The notes beneath the pieces were generated by a model. It was not told where the DNA came from, searched no databases, and worked only from the letters and a program-made list of their open reading frames with translations. Made by a program: the position numbers and the translations under genes. From Robertmurraya siralis (GTDB lineage: Bacteria > Bacillota > Bacilli > Bacillales > Cytobacillaceae), in contig NZ_SWLZ01000002.1 in assembly GCF_005502275.1 (NCBI RefSeq), positions 62,001 to 126,000 of the forward strand: a DNA stretch of 64,000 nt. The letters are read 5' to 3'. Of this stretch, positions 27,241 to 36,517 are shown piece by piece (position 1 is the first letter of the stretch; the number at the start of each line of letters is the position of its first letter).

Positions 27241-27360
27241 AAAACGTGCTCCCCCTATTGCTCAATATGATTTTCTCTATTTTTTACGCTTTCCTTAACA
27301 ACCTTTAGCTCATATCGTGTGAAATCAAGGTTCGCACACCCCTTTAGTAATACTTCAATG

Positions 27361-27465
27361 GTTCTCTGATTCTAGTTACGATGAGAAAAATTTCATTTAT
27401 TCTTATCATTTCATAGAATCAGAGAGAAAATGAGCCAAAAATCAACACCAGCATATAATAAAGCC
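27361..27465. repeat. large hairpin and remnant of the dispersed GGCTCTGTTA element (copy B)
   Basis: TCTCTGATTCTA (about 27363-27374) and TAGAATCAGAGA (27414-27425) are perfect inverted repeats; GATGAGAA and TTCTTATC inside them pair with one G-T. Next to it, 27432-27465 carries GAGCCAAAAATCAACAC and ends in a GGCTTTATTA-like terminus shared with 9775-9858 and 37390-37452. The rest of the 27241-27757 gap has no gene I can support. Confidence 0.75.
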
Positions 27466-27757
27466 ATTGTTTAAAAGGATGAGAACGTTCTATCTCTGCT
27501 TCAATCCTTTAAACCAATTATAGCTTTTCTTCTTAAATAATCAAAAAAATCCAGAAATATTAAATATAGGAATCGAAATAAATTTTTCCTAAGTAACTCC
27601 GATGGCAATCTGAGCACTTATGAATGATTAATTCCTGGAACTTGCTGAACTTTCACCACTAGAACTAAGAAACTAGAAAAAGATATGCTATGGAATATCG
27701 CCAGCAGTTATTCGCAGATTAAAAGAGAGGCATAAAGAGAGAGACAGTTTAGATGCC

Positions 27758-28087
27758 TTAACAGAAAAAGATTTTTACGCTTCCTTCATTTTCTGCAGTG
27801 GCTAAACAATTTACGATAAAATCTCGAATTTGTTTCAAATCCCAAACTGTATAATGATGTTTTGACGAGATGTCAATTTCAGTAAATGACTGGTTGAAGA
27901 TGTTCAAAGCTTTTTCAAGTTGCGGCACCGTATAAGTGGCACTGTTTCCCGAACCGCTAACACCTGCATCGTATTGAGTTGCATCAAGTAACTGATACAA
28001 TACAGTAACATTATGATTACTCATACTAAAGCGGGCATAGGCAATTTCATCCCCCGCTTTGTTATAGCCTAATATATCGTGGCCCAA
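27758..28087 (-). CDS. hypothetical protein
   Basis: 109 residues from a TTG at 28087 with an excellent GGAAGGAGGAG upstream. Begins MGHDILGYNKAGDEIAYARF, a soluble protein with no recognised domain; the middle VSGSGNSATYTVPQLEKAL is glycine/serine rich, then helical. I recall similar small uncharacterised Bacillus proteins but cannot name a family. Single gene. Confidence 0.65.
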   Translation of the reverse strand: MGHDILGYNKAGDEIAYARFSMSNHNVTVLYQLLDATQYDAGVSGSGNSATYTVPQLEKALNIFNQSFTEIDISSKHHYTVWDLKQIRDFIVNCLATAENEGSVKIFFC

Positions 28088-28353
28088 TTCGCGCTCCTCC
28101 TTCCCTATATATTTTCATATTTGACATCCCCCCTTTCAAGCAAATAATATGGGTTAAATCAATATAGAGAAAAAGCACAGAAAAGCGTTTTAAAAGAAGT
28201 AGCTTTCGTTCAAGTTGCTTTTTTAGAAGAATTAAAAAAGAGGAAATATATGGATGTGGCAATTCTATATTTACATGTTCTTTCCATCTTGTCAACTCGC
28301 AAAAATTCGACAAAGTTCGCCGGCGGCAGTTCCTAAAGCTGATAAGGAAAAAA

Positions 28354-28396
28354 CCGAATGATTCAGCCTCATCACTTCTAAAATTCAATCATTCGG
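28354..28396 (-). terminator. intrinsic terminator of the fumarase/aspartase-like gene
   Basis: CCGAATGATT (28354-28363) pairs with AATCATTCGG (28387-28396) around a 23-nt loop, followed by TTTTTT on the minus strand, 90 bp past the stop. The rest of the 28088-28486 gap shows only an overlapping frame (28062-28388) with no family features. Confidence 0.75.
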
Positions 28397-28486
28397 CAAC
28401 AATTTGCTCAAAAAATATACCTCCTTTAAAAGCAGTGGTATTTTGCTAAGCAATCTAATCTTTAACCTTCTCTATCAGCTTTTTCT

Positions 28487-29863
28487 TTAAACCATTCCTT
28501 TTGGATCAATCGCATGACGTACATCATCTGTAAGCAATTCTTTTTCCTGTAGCAGATCTTTTAATTTTTTATTCTGTTCATCTGCTTGCATTCCGATTTC
28601 TGAAGCCATATCATAGCCTAGCTTTGAACTTAATCCAGTAACCAATGCAAGACTTTCCTCCATCCATTTCTGACATTGTTCTTCATTTGCCTGAATGCCA
28701 TTGATACACTTTGCCTCAAGTGTCTGCAATGCATTGCTCATAATCTCAATCGAATGTAAAAAAGTATAGGCAATCATCGGCATCATTACATTTATTTCTA
28801 GCTGTCCTGCGGTACCAGCAGTTGACACTGCCGTTTCATAACCAATCACTTGACAACACACCATATGCGTCATTTCTAAAATCGCAGGATTTACTTTCCC
28901 TGGCATAATGGTCGAACCAGGTTGAACTGACGGTAGCGTAATTTCTGCCAATCCCGTTCTCGGACCAGAGCTCAGTAAACGTAAATCACTCGTCATTTTA
29001 ATTACGTGAACGGCTAATTCTTTGAGCGTCATCATACAGCGAATGGGTGCACTCATATTTTGCATGAATGCAAAAATATTCACAGGTTGGCAAAAAGGCA
29101 AATTAGTCCGTTTACGTATTTCTTTCAAAATTTTTGCTGTATACTCAGCTTCCAAATTGATCGATGTTCCGATCGCATTTCCTCCTAATCCAAGTTGATA
29201 CAATAACTCGAGATTATTTTGCAACTGTCTTCTCACTGCACGGACAGACTCGGCATAGCCGGAAAATTCTTGCCCCAATCGCATTGGAACTGCATCATGT
29301 AAATGGGTGCGACCAGATTTCAAAACTGGCATAAACTGTTCAGCTTTCTTTTGTAAAGATTGTTCAAGCTTTTCCAAGGCTGGCAGCAATTTAGCAATGA
29401 TCATGTCAGCACCTGCCATATTCACAGATGAGGGAAACGTATCATTTGTTGATTGGGACATATTGACATGATCATTGGGATGAACTTTCTCAGAAGCTCC
29501 CATGATTTCAGTAGCTCGATTGGCAATGACCTCATTTGTATTCATGTTCTGCGAGGTGCCAGCTCCAGCTTGATAAACATCCACAACAAAGTGGCTGTCC
29601 CAAAGTCCTTCCATTACTTCCTCCGCCGCCTCGATAATCGCATTTCCCATCTCTGGAGATAGTTTTCCTAATTCGATATTCACAGCCGCGGCCGCAGCTT
29701 TAATAATTCCTTGAGCTTTAATAAATGGGCGTGGAAACCTCAGTCCACTAATTTGGAAATTTTCTACAGCCCGCTGCGTTTGCGAGCCATAATATGCGGA
29801 CGAAGGTACCATAATATTTCCTAAAGGATCATTTTCCATTCGATATTGCTTTTCTGCATCCAT
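28487..29863 (-). CDS. class II fumarase/aspartase superfamily lyase
   Basis: 458 residues. Superfamily motifs: AGTSQNMNTNEVIANRA, HPNDHVNMSQSTNDTFP and the signature loop GSTIMPGKVNP. The early YYGSQTQRAVENF and C-terminal CINGI look partly aspartase-like; ESLALVTGLSSKLGYD and the end IDPKGMV look fumarase-like. So it either hydrates fumarate or deaminates aspartate, and I cannot decide. The serine of the usual GSS loop start is threonine here (GST). Start chosen at ATG 29863 (MDAEKQYRME), 8 nt after GAGGAG, rather than the ATG two codons earlier. Confidence 0.88.
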   Translation of the reverse strand: MDAEKQYRMENDPLGNIMVPSSAYYGSQTQRAVENFQISGLRFPRPFIKAQGIIKAAAAAVNIELGKLSPEMGNAIIEAAEEVMEGLWDSHFVVDVYQAGAGTSQNMNTNEVIANRATEIMGASEKVHPNDHVNMSQSTNDTFPSSVNMAGADMIIAKLLPALEKLEQSLQKKAEQFMPVLKSGRTHLHDAVPMRLGQEFSGYAESVRAVRRQLQNNLELLYQLGLGGNAIGTSINLEAEYTAKILKEIRKRTNLPFCQPVNIFAFMQNMSAPIRCMMTLKELAVHVIKMTSDLRLLSSGPRTGLAEITLPSVQPGSTIMPGKVNPAILEMTHMVCCQVIGYETAVSTAGTAGQLEINVMMPMIAYTFLHSIEIMSNALQTLEAKCINGIQANEEQCQKWMEESLALVTGLSSKLGYDMASEIGMQADEQNKKLKDLLQEKELLTDDVRHAIDPKGMV

Positions 29864-30305
29864 TCCCATCTCTCCTCATAAATGATTATTTCTAGTTTTT
29901 CCATCAGAAAGAGGATTAAACAACCCACATGAAAGCATAACCTCTTATCCAAAACTCTATCTAATGATGGAAAAAAATCCAATTAGAGAGAAAATTTATT
30001 TTTATCTTTTCATTCCCATAAGAAAAGGGAAAATAGAACGCAGTACGTAGTACTATGAGAGCTCCTTCCATTAAAAAATGGCTTTGTAGAGCATAACCTC
30101 ATTTCGTATGAAATCTTAATATCACATGTATGAGCCGGTATAATAAAACCTATTAAGCGAGAATAGAATATTTAGAGAAATATACAAAAGAAGCAAAAAT
30201 AACTTGCAATTGCTTTAACTAAAAGCAATAGAAAACATGTCCTAACATAGCTAACTAACCTTGCATCAAAATGAAGCGAGAAAAAAACGAAAAAGGAGAA
30301 AGATT
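29864..30305. other. 442-bp intergenic region with one short hairpin
   Basis: Between divergently transcribed genes. ATTGCTTT (30209-30216) and AAAGCAAT (30222-30229) form an 8-bp stem with a 5-nt loop upstream of the acetyltransferase. No promoter stands out and I see no gene. Confidence 0.5.
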
Positions 30306-30845
30306 ATGATAGAATTGAAATACTTCCAACATTCCGACTTCAAACAGCTAATCAATTGGATCCATTCACCTGCGTTTCTACTTCAATGGAGCGGTTCAGC
30401 GTTTAATTATCCCCTTAATGAGCAACAATTGGAAAAATACATCGAGAATGCCAACAATAAAAACAGTGAAATATTCGTTTATAAAGTCATTGATTCTGAA
30501 TTAGCCGAAACCATTGGCCACATCTCATTGGGGAAAATTGATCGAAAAAACAAATCAGCAAGAATTGGAAGAGTATTAATCGGGGATAAAAGGGCAAGAG
30601 GCAAGGGTATAGGCCAGCAAATGATCAAGGAAATCCTTAAGATCGCCTTTAATGAACTACAACTACATCGAGTCAGCCTTGGTGTATTTGACTTTAATAC
30701 TTCTGCCATTGCATGCTATGAAAGAGTCGGATTTACAAAGGAAGGATTGCTTCGAGATACGATTAAAAATGAGGATGAATACTGGAATTTATGGGAAATG
30801 AGTATTTTAGAAGACGAATGGCGAAACGAAAACAATCTTGTTTAA
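30306..30845 (+). CDS. GNAT-family N-acetyltransferase (RimJ/RimL-like)
   Basis: 179 residues. Acetyl-CoA loop RARGKGIGQQMI, then LHRVSLGVFDFNTSAIACYERVGF split around the NTSAIACYE helix, and a C-terminal DEYWNLWEMSI. The frame opens at 30261, but AAGGAG is 7 nt before the ATG at 30306. Likely acetylates a small molecule or protein N-terminus; substrate unknown. A cupin gene follows 41 bp later and may be co-transcribed. Confidence 0.9.
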   Translation: MIELKYFQHSDFKQLINWIHSPAFLLQWSGSAFNYPLNEQQLEKYIENANNKNSEIFVYKVIDSELAETIGHISLGKIDRKNKSARIGRVLIGDKRARGKGIGQQMIKEILKIAFNELQLHRVSLGVFDFNTSAIACYERVGFTKEGLLRDTIKNEDEYWNLWEMSILEDEWRNENNLV

Positions 30846-30886
30846 TTTAAATCGCAAAAAAAAAACAATAATTGAGGTACTTTTTT

Positions 30887-31234
30887 ATGAAAGTGAATAA
30901 GAAAAACGCGGAGCACTACATTTGGGGAGAGCGTTGCGATGGTTGGCACTTAGTGAAGAAATCTGATTTAAGTATTATCCATGAACGAATGCCTCCAAAC
31001 ACATTTGAAGTCAGACATTATCATGAGTACTCTCGTCAATTTTTTTTCGTATTAAAGGGGGAGGCTACGCTTGAAGTTAACGGAGAAACGATTGTTTTAA
31101 ACCCACAAGAAGGCTATGAGATCGCTCCTCTTGTCCCCCATCAAATGTTCAACCGTTCCGATCATGCTGATGTTGAATTCATTGTTATTTCTCAGCCAAA
31201 TAACAGGGGAGATAGAGTGCTAACAGGTGACTAA
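30887..31234 (+). CDS. cupin-domain protein
   Basis: 115 residues, one conserved beta-barrel: metal-motif region RHYHEYSRQFFFVLKGEATLE (histidines of HYHEYS) and a second motif PLVPHQMFN. The frame opens at a TTG (30872), but GAGGT is 8 nt before the ATG at 30887 (MKVNKKNAEHY). Small single-domain cupins serve as isomerases or binding proteins; no specific role is evident. Confidence 0.85.
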   Translation: MKVNKKNAEHYIWGERCDGWHLVKKSDLSIIHERMPPNTFEVRHYHEYSRQFFFVLKGEATLEVNGETIVLNPQEGYEIAPLVPHQMFNRSDHADVEFIVISQPNNRGDRVLTGD

Positions 31235-31471
31235 CAAAATGGTACGTTTAACCCGAAACTACTTAAATTGTTACTGGGCCCCTTCTATTGTGGATAAAGC
31301 ACCATGTCGCCAAAGCGAGCACGCTTTAACCAATATTTAGTTTTGATTTCAGCTTCATAAGTTCACCAATTTCGCTGATTTTATTTCAACTGTTAAATTT
31401 TCGAGGTTATCATCCGGCAGTGATTTTATAGATGAGATTTACAAAAACATTAAGATATAGGAGTGTCTTCA

Positions 31472-31951
31472 TTGAAAAAGTTTCGTGGAAAAAGACGATA
31501 TTTCCGTGACTTAGCAAGAAAAATTGCACTAGAAACCTGTGAATTGAATTTTGATCAGGATGCATGGTTTGACTTATGGCACAATCATCTTGATTTATCT
31601 GGATTAGGAAATCATAGTCTTAAAATACGAAGAAAGCACATCGAGGCACATATAGCTTTTTATAAAAATATACTAGAAAGACTTGAATACTATGAAAAAC
31701 CGTACCAATCTTGGGTTCATATTGATGATGAAGATGCTAGCACTGATGCTGTTTTTATTCATACATCAAATCCAAACGAAGAAAATTTTCCTCTAAAAGT
31801 AGAAAATTTACACTGGAATTGCACAATCCCGACTGTTTTCCAAGATTTAATTAATACAAAGGAATTTATAGTGGGACACTATAAAAATCGCTCTGAAGGT
31901 GGTTACATAATCCAATCCAAAACTAAGGGACAGAGGCTTTATTCTTATTAA
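31472..31951 (+). CDS. hypothetical protein
   Basis: 159 residues. Start at TTG 31472 because GGAG lies 8 nt upstream; the GTG at 31463 overlaps the binding site itself. The N-terminus is very basic (MKKFRGKRRYFRDLARK), then DAWFDLWHNHLDLSGLGN and SWVHIDDEDASTDAVFIHT. No membrane segment. I recognise no named domain. Single gene. Confidence 0.65.
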   Translation: MKKFRGKRRYFRDLARKIALETCELNFDQDAWFDLWHNHLDLSGLGNHSLKIRRKHIEAHIAFYKNILERLEYYEKPYQSWVHIDDEDASTDAVFIHTSNPNEENFPLKVENLHWNCTIPTVFQDLINTKEFIVGHYKNRSEGGYIIQSKTKGQRLYSY

Positions 31952-32081
31952 ACTTTTGAATGGGTAAGCAACAATGCAAAATAATCAGCTTGTCAATCTC
32001 TAAAAATTCTTTAAGCGAGATTCCATGAGCATACCCTGCTGAATACAAATTTTTTTATAACATTATTAGAAGGTGTATAAA

Positions 32082-32510
32082 ATGCAGAATTTAATTATTG
32101 ATACAGAATGGAATCAAGAGAACGTCCCCTACATTCGCCAAAAATTAAGGGAGTACAATATCAAATATTTAACAGATAAAGACGTGGATTTCGTTGATGA
32201 AGATTTTTGTTTTACTATTAAGGATGGAGAAGGCCACATCTTTGGCGGCATCTCAGGAAATACGAAGCTGCAAAGTCTTTTTATCCAGTTTCTTTGGGTT
32301 GATGAAAGCATTCAAGGGAAGGGTTTTGGTAGAAAACTTATCAAGGTCGCTGAAAATTTCGCTGTCGAGAGGAAATGTCGATTAATCAAGGTAGATACAT
32401 TTAGCTTTCAAGCCCCAGATTTTTATAAAAGCTTAGGTTTTGAAGTCTATGGAACAATTGAAAACTTCCCTGAGGGGCATAACCATTATTTTCTGTATAA
32501 GCGGTGTTAA
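32082..32510 (+). CDS. GNAT-family N-acetyltransferase
   Basis: 142 residues. IQFLWVDESIQGKGFGRKLI holds the acetyl-CoA loop, then VDTFSFQAPDFYKSLGFEVYG, a typical small GNAT ending YFLYKRC. Start ATG at 32082 has AAGGTG 7 nt upstream; the in-frame GTG nine bases earlier does not. Ends at a bidirectional terminator. Confidence 0.9.
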   Translation: MQNLIIDTEWNQENVPYIRQKLREYNIKYLTDKDVDFVDEDFCFTIKDGEGHIFGGISGNTKLQSLFIQFLWVDESIQGKGFGRKLIKVAENFAVERKCRLIKVDTFSFQAPDFYKSLGFEVYGTIENFPEGHNHYFLYKRC

Positions 32511-32512
32511 TT

Positions 32513-32544
32513 AAGACCACACAGATGATATGTGTGGTCTTTTT
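32513..32544. terminator. bidirectional terminator between convergent genes
   Basis: AAGACCACACA (32513-32523) pairs perfectly with TGTGTGGTCTT (32531-32541), with T runs in both directions. It serves the acetyltransferase on the plus strand and the azoreductase on the minus strand. Confidence 0.85.
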
Positions 32545-32554
32545 AATAGCATCT

Positions 32555-33190
32555 TTAAAATGTATGAGCCAAGTCTTTTGCTCGGGCCATTGCATTTTCT
32601 TTAATTTCTTGCGCCTTCTCAGGCATTGCTGAATGCCCTTCTATAAATAAACCTTCAAATGAAGGAACTCCATAAAATTCCATAGCAGCACTTAAGTAGC
32701 GGTGCCCCATTTCCTTCTCTGCGGCTGGGCCTTCTGAATAAACTCCTCCTCTAGCCTGGATATGCAATGCCTTTTTATCCGTTAGAAGACCAACAGAACC
32801 ATTTTCTGTATATTTGAAGGTTTTTCCTGCCACAGATACTGCATCAATATAGGCTTTAAGAACTGGAGGAAATGAAAAATTCCATAACGGTGTTACAAAA
32901 ACATACTTATCAGCAGAAATAAATTGTTCACATAGTTCAGATAAACGGCCTACCTTTGCCTTTTCATCTGCTGTTAACTCTTCATCATTTTTTCCTGATT
33001 GAAGTTTTCCCCAACCGCTGAAAACATCAGCATCTATTTGTGGAATATTCTCATTAAAAAGATCGATATTGATAACTTCATCATTTGGATTTACTTCTTT
33101 ATAAGTATCAATAAAAGTCTTACCTACTGCCATACTATATGACTTTGTTTCATTAAGTGGATGTGCTGTAATGTACAATACCTTTGCCAT
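32555..33190 (-). CDS. azoR: FMN-dependent NADH-azoreductase
   Basis: 211 residues. Flavodoxin-like fold with [19 protein letters not shown] phosphate loop and [19 protein letters not shown], the AzoR/YocJ/YvaB signature, then [11 protein letters not shown]. Reduces azo compounds and quinones; often induced by thiol or electrophile stress. ATG behind GAAAGGA. No regulator is directly beside it; the AraC-type gene is 400 bp away on the other strand. Confidence 0.92.
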   Translation of the reverse strand: MAKVLYITAHPLNETKSYSMAVGKTFIDTYKEVNPNDEVINIDLFNENIPQIDADVFSGWGKLQSGKNDEELTADEKAKVGRLSELCEQFISADKYVFVTPLWNFSFPPVLKAYIDAVSVAGKTFKYTENGSVGLLTDKKALHIQARGGVYSEGPAAEKEMGHRYLSAAMEFYGVPSFEGLFIEGHSAMPEKAQEIKENAMARAKDLAHTF

Positions 33191-33590
33191 TTTGTGCTAA
33201 ATTCCTTTCTTCTCTTCGTTGTCATTGTAGTTTTATAAATGAACTAAACATACAGCTCTCAAAAGGAGCAATATATCTTTAATTCGAGCTAAAGTATATA
33301 AGGATTGTTTCGTTAAAGCAACTAATCTGCCTGAGGAAAAGAATTCATTTTTCCACGCTTCAATGATTATTCCACTGCAATGGTCTTTAAGTAAGTTGTA
33401 TATTCTACCAATGACGGCGCTCGTGTTTGATCTTTAAAAATAATCGACAGCACTAAGAGTCGCTCAAATTATAAATTTTGTAGGAATATCCTGTCCTAGA
33501 AAGCAGCTTTTCGATATTTTTTATGTTAATAAAGTCGAGCAATGCACAATATAGCTTTGGTATTCTATAGACATCGAAAGGAGGAGAACA
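33191..33590. other. 400-bp intergenic region, no gene seen
   Basis: Separates divergent azoR and the AraC-type regulator and must hold both promoters. I see no convincing hairpin, repeat or coding frame. Confidence 0.5.
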
Positions 33591-34457
33591 ATGCTAAAAG
33601 AATTAAATCTTGTCATCGACTATATTGAAGATCACTTAACTGACGAAAATCTATCACTTGAAGTGATAGCTGAATATGTCGGAGTTTCTGACTACCATTT
33701 TAGAAAGATATTTTTTTATCTTTCAGGATTAACGCTTAGCGAATATATTAAGAACAGGAAGCTTTCAGAAGCAAGTATCGAATTATTAAATGGAGAAAAA
33801 GTGACAGATGTAGCTCTTAAATACGGTTATCAGTCAATGGACGGGTTTAGTCGAGCATTCAAAAAATGGTGTGGTTTTTTACCTTCGGAAGTCATAAAAA
33901 AAAGAGTTAGCAAATCTTTTCCAAAGCTTTCATTTGTTATAAATGTCAAAGGAGGAATCAATATGGAATTTAGAATTGAAGAAAAACCAGCGTTTAATTT
34001 GGTCGGTGTAAGTAAACGTGTCCCAATGCAATTTGAAGGTATCAATAATGAAATTGTAAAGCTTGCGGAAAGTATAACTGACAAACAAAAAGAAGAAATG
34101 CACTCTCTTCAAAACATTGAACCTAAAGAAATTGTCAATGCTTCATATGAAGCTGATGCTAATTTCCTCAAAGAAGAAGGGGATTTAACTCATCTGATAG
34201 GTGTTCTTACTACTAACAATCAAATTAGTGATTTATTAGAAAAGGTGCCAGTTGATGCACATACTTGGGCAATATTCCCGAATGAAGGACCGTTCCCTTC
34301 CACTTTACAAGAAACAATGGCAAAAGTATATTCAGAATGGCTTCCTTCTTCCAGTTATGAAGTCATAAATGCACCGTCTTTTTCGTTTACTAAAATGGAT
34401 AAAAACAAAAAAAATTATGCTTATAGCGAAGTTTGGATTCCTGTTAGAATGAAGTAA
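33591..34457 (+). CDS. AraC-family regulator with GyrI-like effector domain
   Basis: 288 residues. N-terminal AraC DNA-binding domain with two helix-turn-helices: SLEVIAEYVGVSDYHFRKIF, then VTDVALKYGYQSMDGFSRAF with KKWCGFLPSEV. The C-terminal 165 residues (from MEFRIEEKPAFNLVGVSKRV) form a GyrI/SHV effector-binding domain ending YSEVWIPV. The layout is typical of BltR/Rob-like multidrug-responsive activators. AAAGGAGGAG before ATG. No efflux gene is directly adjacent. Confidence 0.9.
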   Translation: MLKELNLVIDYIEDHLTDENLSLEVIAEYVGVSDYHFRKIFFYLSGLTLSEYIKNRKLSEASIELLNGEKVTDVALKYGYQSMDGFSRAFKKWCGFLPSEVIKKRVSKSFPKLSFVINVKGGINMEFRIEEKPAFNLVGVSKRVPMQFEGINNEIVKLAESITDKQKEEMHSLQNIEPKEIVNASYEADANFLKEEGDLTHLIGVLTTNNQISDLLEKVPVDAHTWAIFPNEGPFPSTLQETMAKVYSEWLPSSSYEVINAPSFSFTKMDKNKKNYAYSEVWIPVRMK

Positions 34458-34583
34458 CACAATATTGAACAAAATCTATCTTGCCATCTCACCCCACCAT
34501 ATTCTAGGCAGTTGATACATTTTCATGAAAATTAATTTAACCCAAATCGTTGCGGTTAAAGGCAACCTCGCTTCGCTTGACGA

Positions 34584-34628
34584 CTTTTTATATGATGATG
34601 GATGATCCGTCCATCATCATATAAAAAG
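34584..34628. repeat. 19-bp perfect inverted repeat with 7-nt loop
   Basis: 34584-34602 and 34610-34628 are exact reverse complements (CTTTTTATATGATGATGGA with loop TGATCCG), the strongest hairpin in this 434-bp gap. It lies 127 bp after the AraC gene stop. There is no T run beyond the stem, so it is not a standard terminator. Confidence 0.8.
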
Positions 34629-34891
34629 GGGATTGACTAAACCCTTTTATCTCACATTCTCCACTATGCTCCCTTATTCTTTTAAACTTATGTGTTAGTA
34701 GTATTTTTGCTTGAAATCTCCCAAAACATCAATAACCAAAAGCCCTTCACTTTATTACTATTGTCAGTTTATTGATCCCTTCTAAAATCCATTAGAATAG
34801 GCACAGACAAAACAATTTATCCGTGTTCACTCCTCAATATGTTGTTTCATTTGCACTTACTTCTAAATTGAGATTGCAGATTCTGACGTCA

Positions 34892-36373
34892 TTAATTTAT
34901 TGAGGAGTGTCTAAATTGTCGATTTGAAGATAAAAACTTTTTTGTGATTTTGCAAAATTTTAAAATCCCCATTTCCAATTCATTATCCGGCAAATAAGTA
35001 AAATTCAACCTTAAATGATGTTTTTCCGGTTCTCCTGAAAAGCATGCAGAACCGGGTAGAAAGAAAATATTTTCTTTTTTGCATTCAATTAATAAATGAT
35101 TCGTATTCCAGTCTGATGGAACGGATAACCATATGTTTAACCCACCCGTTGGTACAATCCAATGAACGCCGTCCGGCATGTGGGAATTCAAAAGTTTTAC
35201 AACTTTATCCTTCCTTAAGTTCAAAGCAAACCTCAGCTTTTCCATATGGTCTTCCATTCTTTTAGAATGAAACAGTGGGAGTATAGCCTTTTGTGTTAAT
35301 AATGGGCTGCCAAGATCTGTGTTTACTTTAGATGCAACTAAACGATTAAACAGTGTGCCATTAGCTGCTAGAAGCCCTATCCGACAGCCAGGGACCAATG
35401 TTTTACTGAGCCCTTTTAAATAAATTACAAAACCGTTTGTATCAAGACCTTTTATGGGTGTTGGTGGTTTTTTGTCAAAAAACATCTCACTCCATGGGTC
35501 ATCCTCTACGATGATGATTTGATTTTCTTGGGCAAGCATTAACAATTGTTCTCTTCTTTTTCTACTTAATACTATACCAGTTGGATTCTGAAAGTTCGGT
35601 ATGGTATAAATCAACTTAGGTTTGTAGATTTCACAAACTCTTTGTAAATGGTCTATCCTTATCCCATCGTTGTCCATAGGTAAAGAAACAATCGTTGCCC
35701 CACGAGCTCGAAAGGTATCAATTGCCGCTGGATAAGTTGGTGCTTCCATAGCAACAACATCACCGGGTCCAATAAATGTTTTAGCCACCAAATCAATTCC
35801 TTGTTGCGTACCATTTGTAACTAAAATATCTTGGTGGTTAATATACAAATTGTGTTTCCGCAGATACTTGCACATCGTTTTTCTGAGTTCCTCATCGCCT
35901 TGCGCAGGTCCATAGCTTGAGAGAATATTAGGATTCTTCTTTAAAGTCGAATGAATTTCCCTCTCTAAGTAACGATTTGGAAGTAAAGATGGACAGATCG
36001 CTGCAACAGAAAACTGAATACAATTTTCAAACGAACCATAATGAGCACCAAATTGGGTTCGAGGGAGATAATCTAAAACGGACAATTGCCAATCGAAATT
36101 GTTCTTTACATTTCTTTCTGGAGCGTCAATCAGGAGCTTATTTTTAACAAATGTCCCTTTTCCTTGTACCCTCTCGATTAAATCCTTCTCTTCTAACAAA
36201 TCATACACCCTTACAACTGTAAGTAAACTTATCCCTAATTGTTTTGCTAACGATCTTACCGAAGGCAAATGCTCACCTTCCGATAGCGCACCTGACCTAA
36301 TTCTATCGGCAATATTCTCATAAATTTGTTGATTAATTGGGATATTGGCGTTTCTATTTATTTCAATCTTCAT
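34892..36373 (-). CDS. MocR-type regulator (GntR winged helix plus aminotransferase domain)
   Basis: 493 residues. Residues 1-75 are a GntR helix-turn-helix (HLPSVRSLAKQLGISLLTVV and RVYDLLEEKDLIERVQGKGT); 110-470 form a fold-type I aminotransferase domain with TNGTQQGIDLVAKTF, NFQNPTGIVLS and the PLP lysine in YLKGLSKTLVPGCRIG. Such proteins regulate PLP, GABA or amine genes in response to PLP or its adducts. ATG behind GGAGG. It is divergent from a PhzF-family gene, its likely target, over a shared operator region. Confidence 0.93.
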   Translation of the reverse strand: MKIEINRNANIPINQQIYENIADRIRSGALSEGEHLPSVRSLAKQLGISLLTVVRVYDLLEEKDLIERVQGKGTFVKNKLLIDAPERNVKNNFDWQLSVLDYLPRTQFGAHYGSFENCIQFSVAAICPSLLPNRYLEREIHSTLKKNPNILSSYGPAQGDEELRKTMCKYLRKHNLYINHQDILVTNGTQQGIDLVAKTFIGPGDVVAMEAPTYPAAIDTFRARGATIVSLPMDNDGIRIDHLQRVCEIYKPKLIYTIPNFQNPTGIVLSRKRREQLLMLAQENQIIIVEDDPWSEMFFDKKPPTPIKGLDTNGFVIYLKGLSKTLVPGCRIGLLAANGTLFNRLVASKVNTDLGSPLLTQKAILPLFHSKRMEDHMEKLRFALNLRKDKVVKLLNSHMPDGVHWIVPTGGLNIWLSVPSDWNTNHLLIECKKENIFFLPGSACFSGEPEKHHLRLNFTYLPDNELEMGILKFCKITKKFLSSNRQFRHSSIN

Positions 36374-36407
36374 AAAAAGCCTCCATCAACTCGGTAAAAT
36401 GAGTAAG

Positions 36408-36473
36408 TGTTATACAATCATGTTGACTGTTATACATCTAAGTCCATTACTATAGGGTTAATCTAGTATAACA
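36408..36473 (+). promoter_or_regulatory. MocR operator and phzF promoter region
   Basis: TGTTATAC occurs at 36408-36415 and 36428-36435 (direct repeat, 20 bp apart), and its inverse GTATAACA at 36466-36473. Two direct copies and one inverted copy match MocR/PdxR-type operators. TTGACT (36423-36428) could be the -35 of the plus-strand phzF promoter, with TACTAT (36448-36453) as a loosely spaced -10. Confidence 0.7.
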
Positions 36474-36517
36474 CCTTAACCATTCATGTTAAATATCATT
36501 AACTTTAGGAGGTACTT

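Noticed and set aside
27600-27740. Possible gene remnant on the plus strand ending WNIASSYSQIKREA
   Set aside because: About 30 codons after a stop, no upstream continuation in any frame.
28062-28388. 108-codon minus frame overlapping the hypothetical gene at 27758-28087
   Set aside because: It runs over a terminator stem, has no ribosome binding site, and its composition looks non-coding; the TTG-started gene has the strong site.
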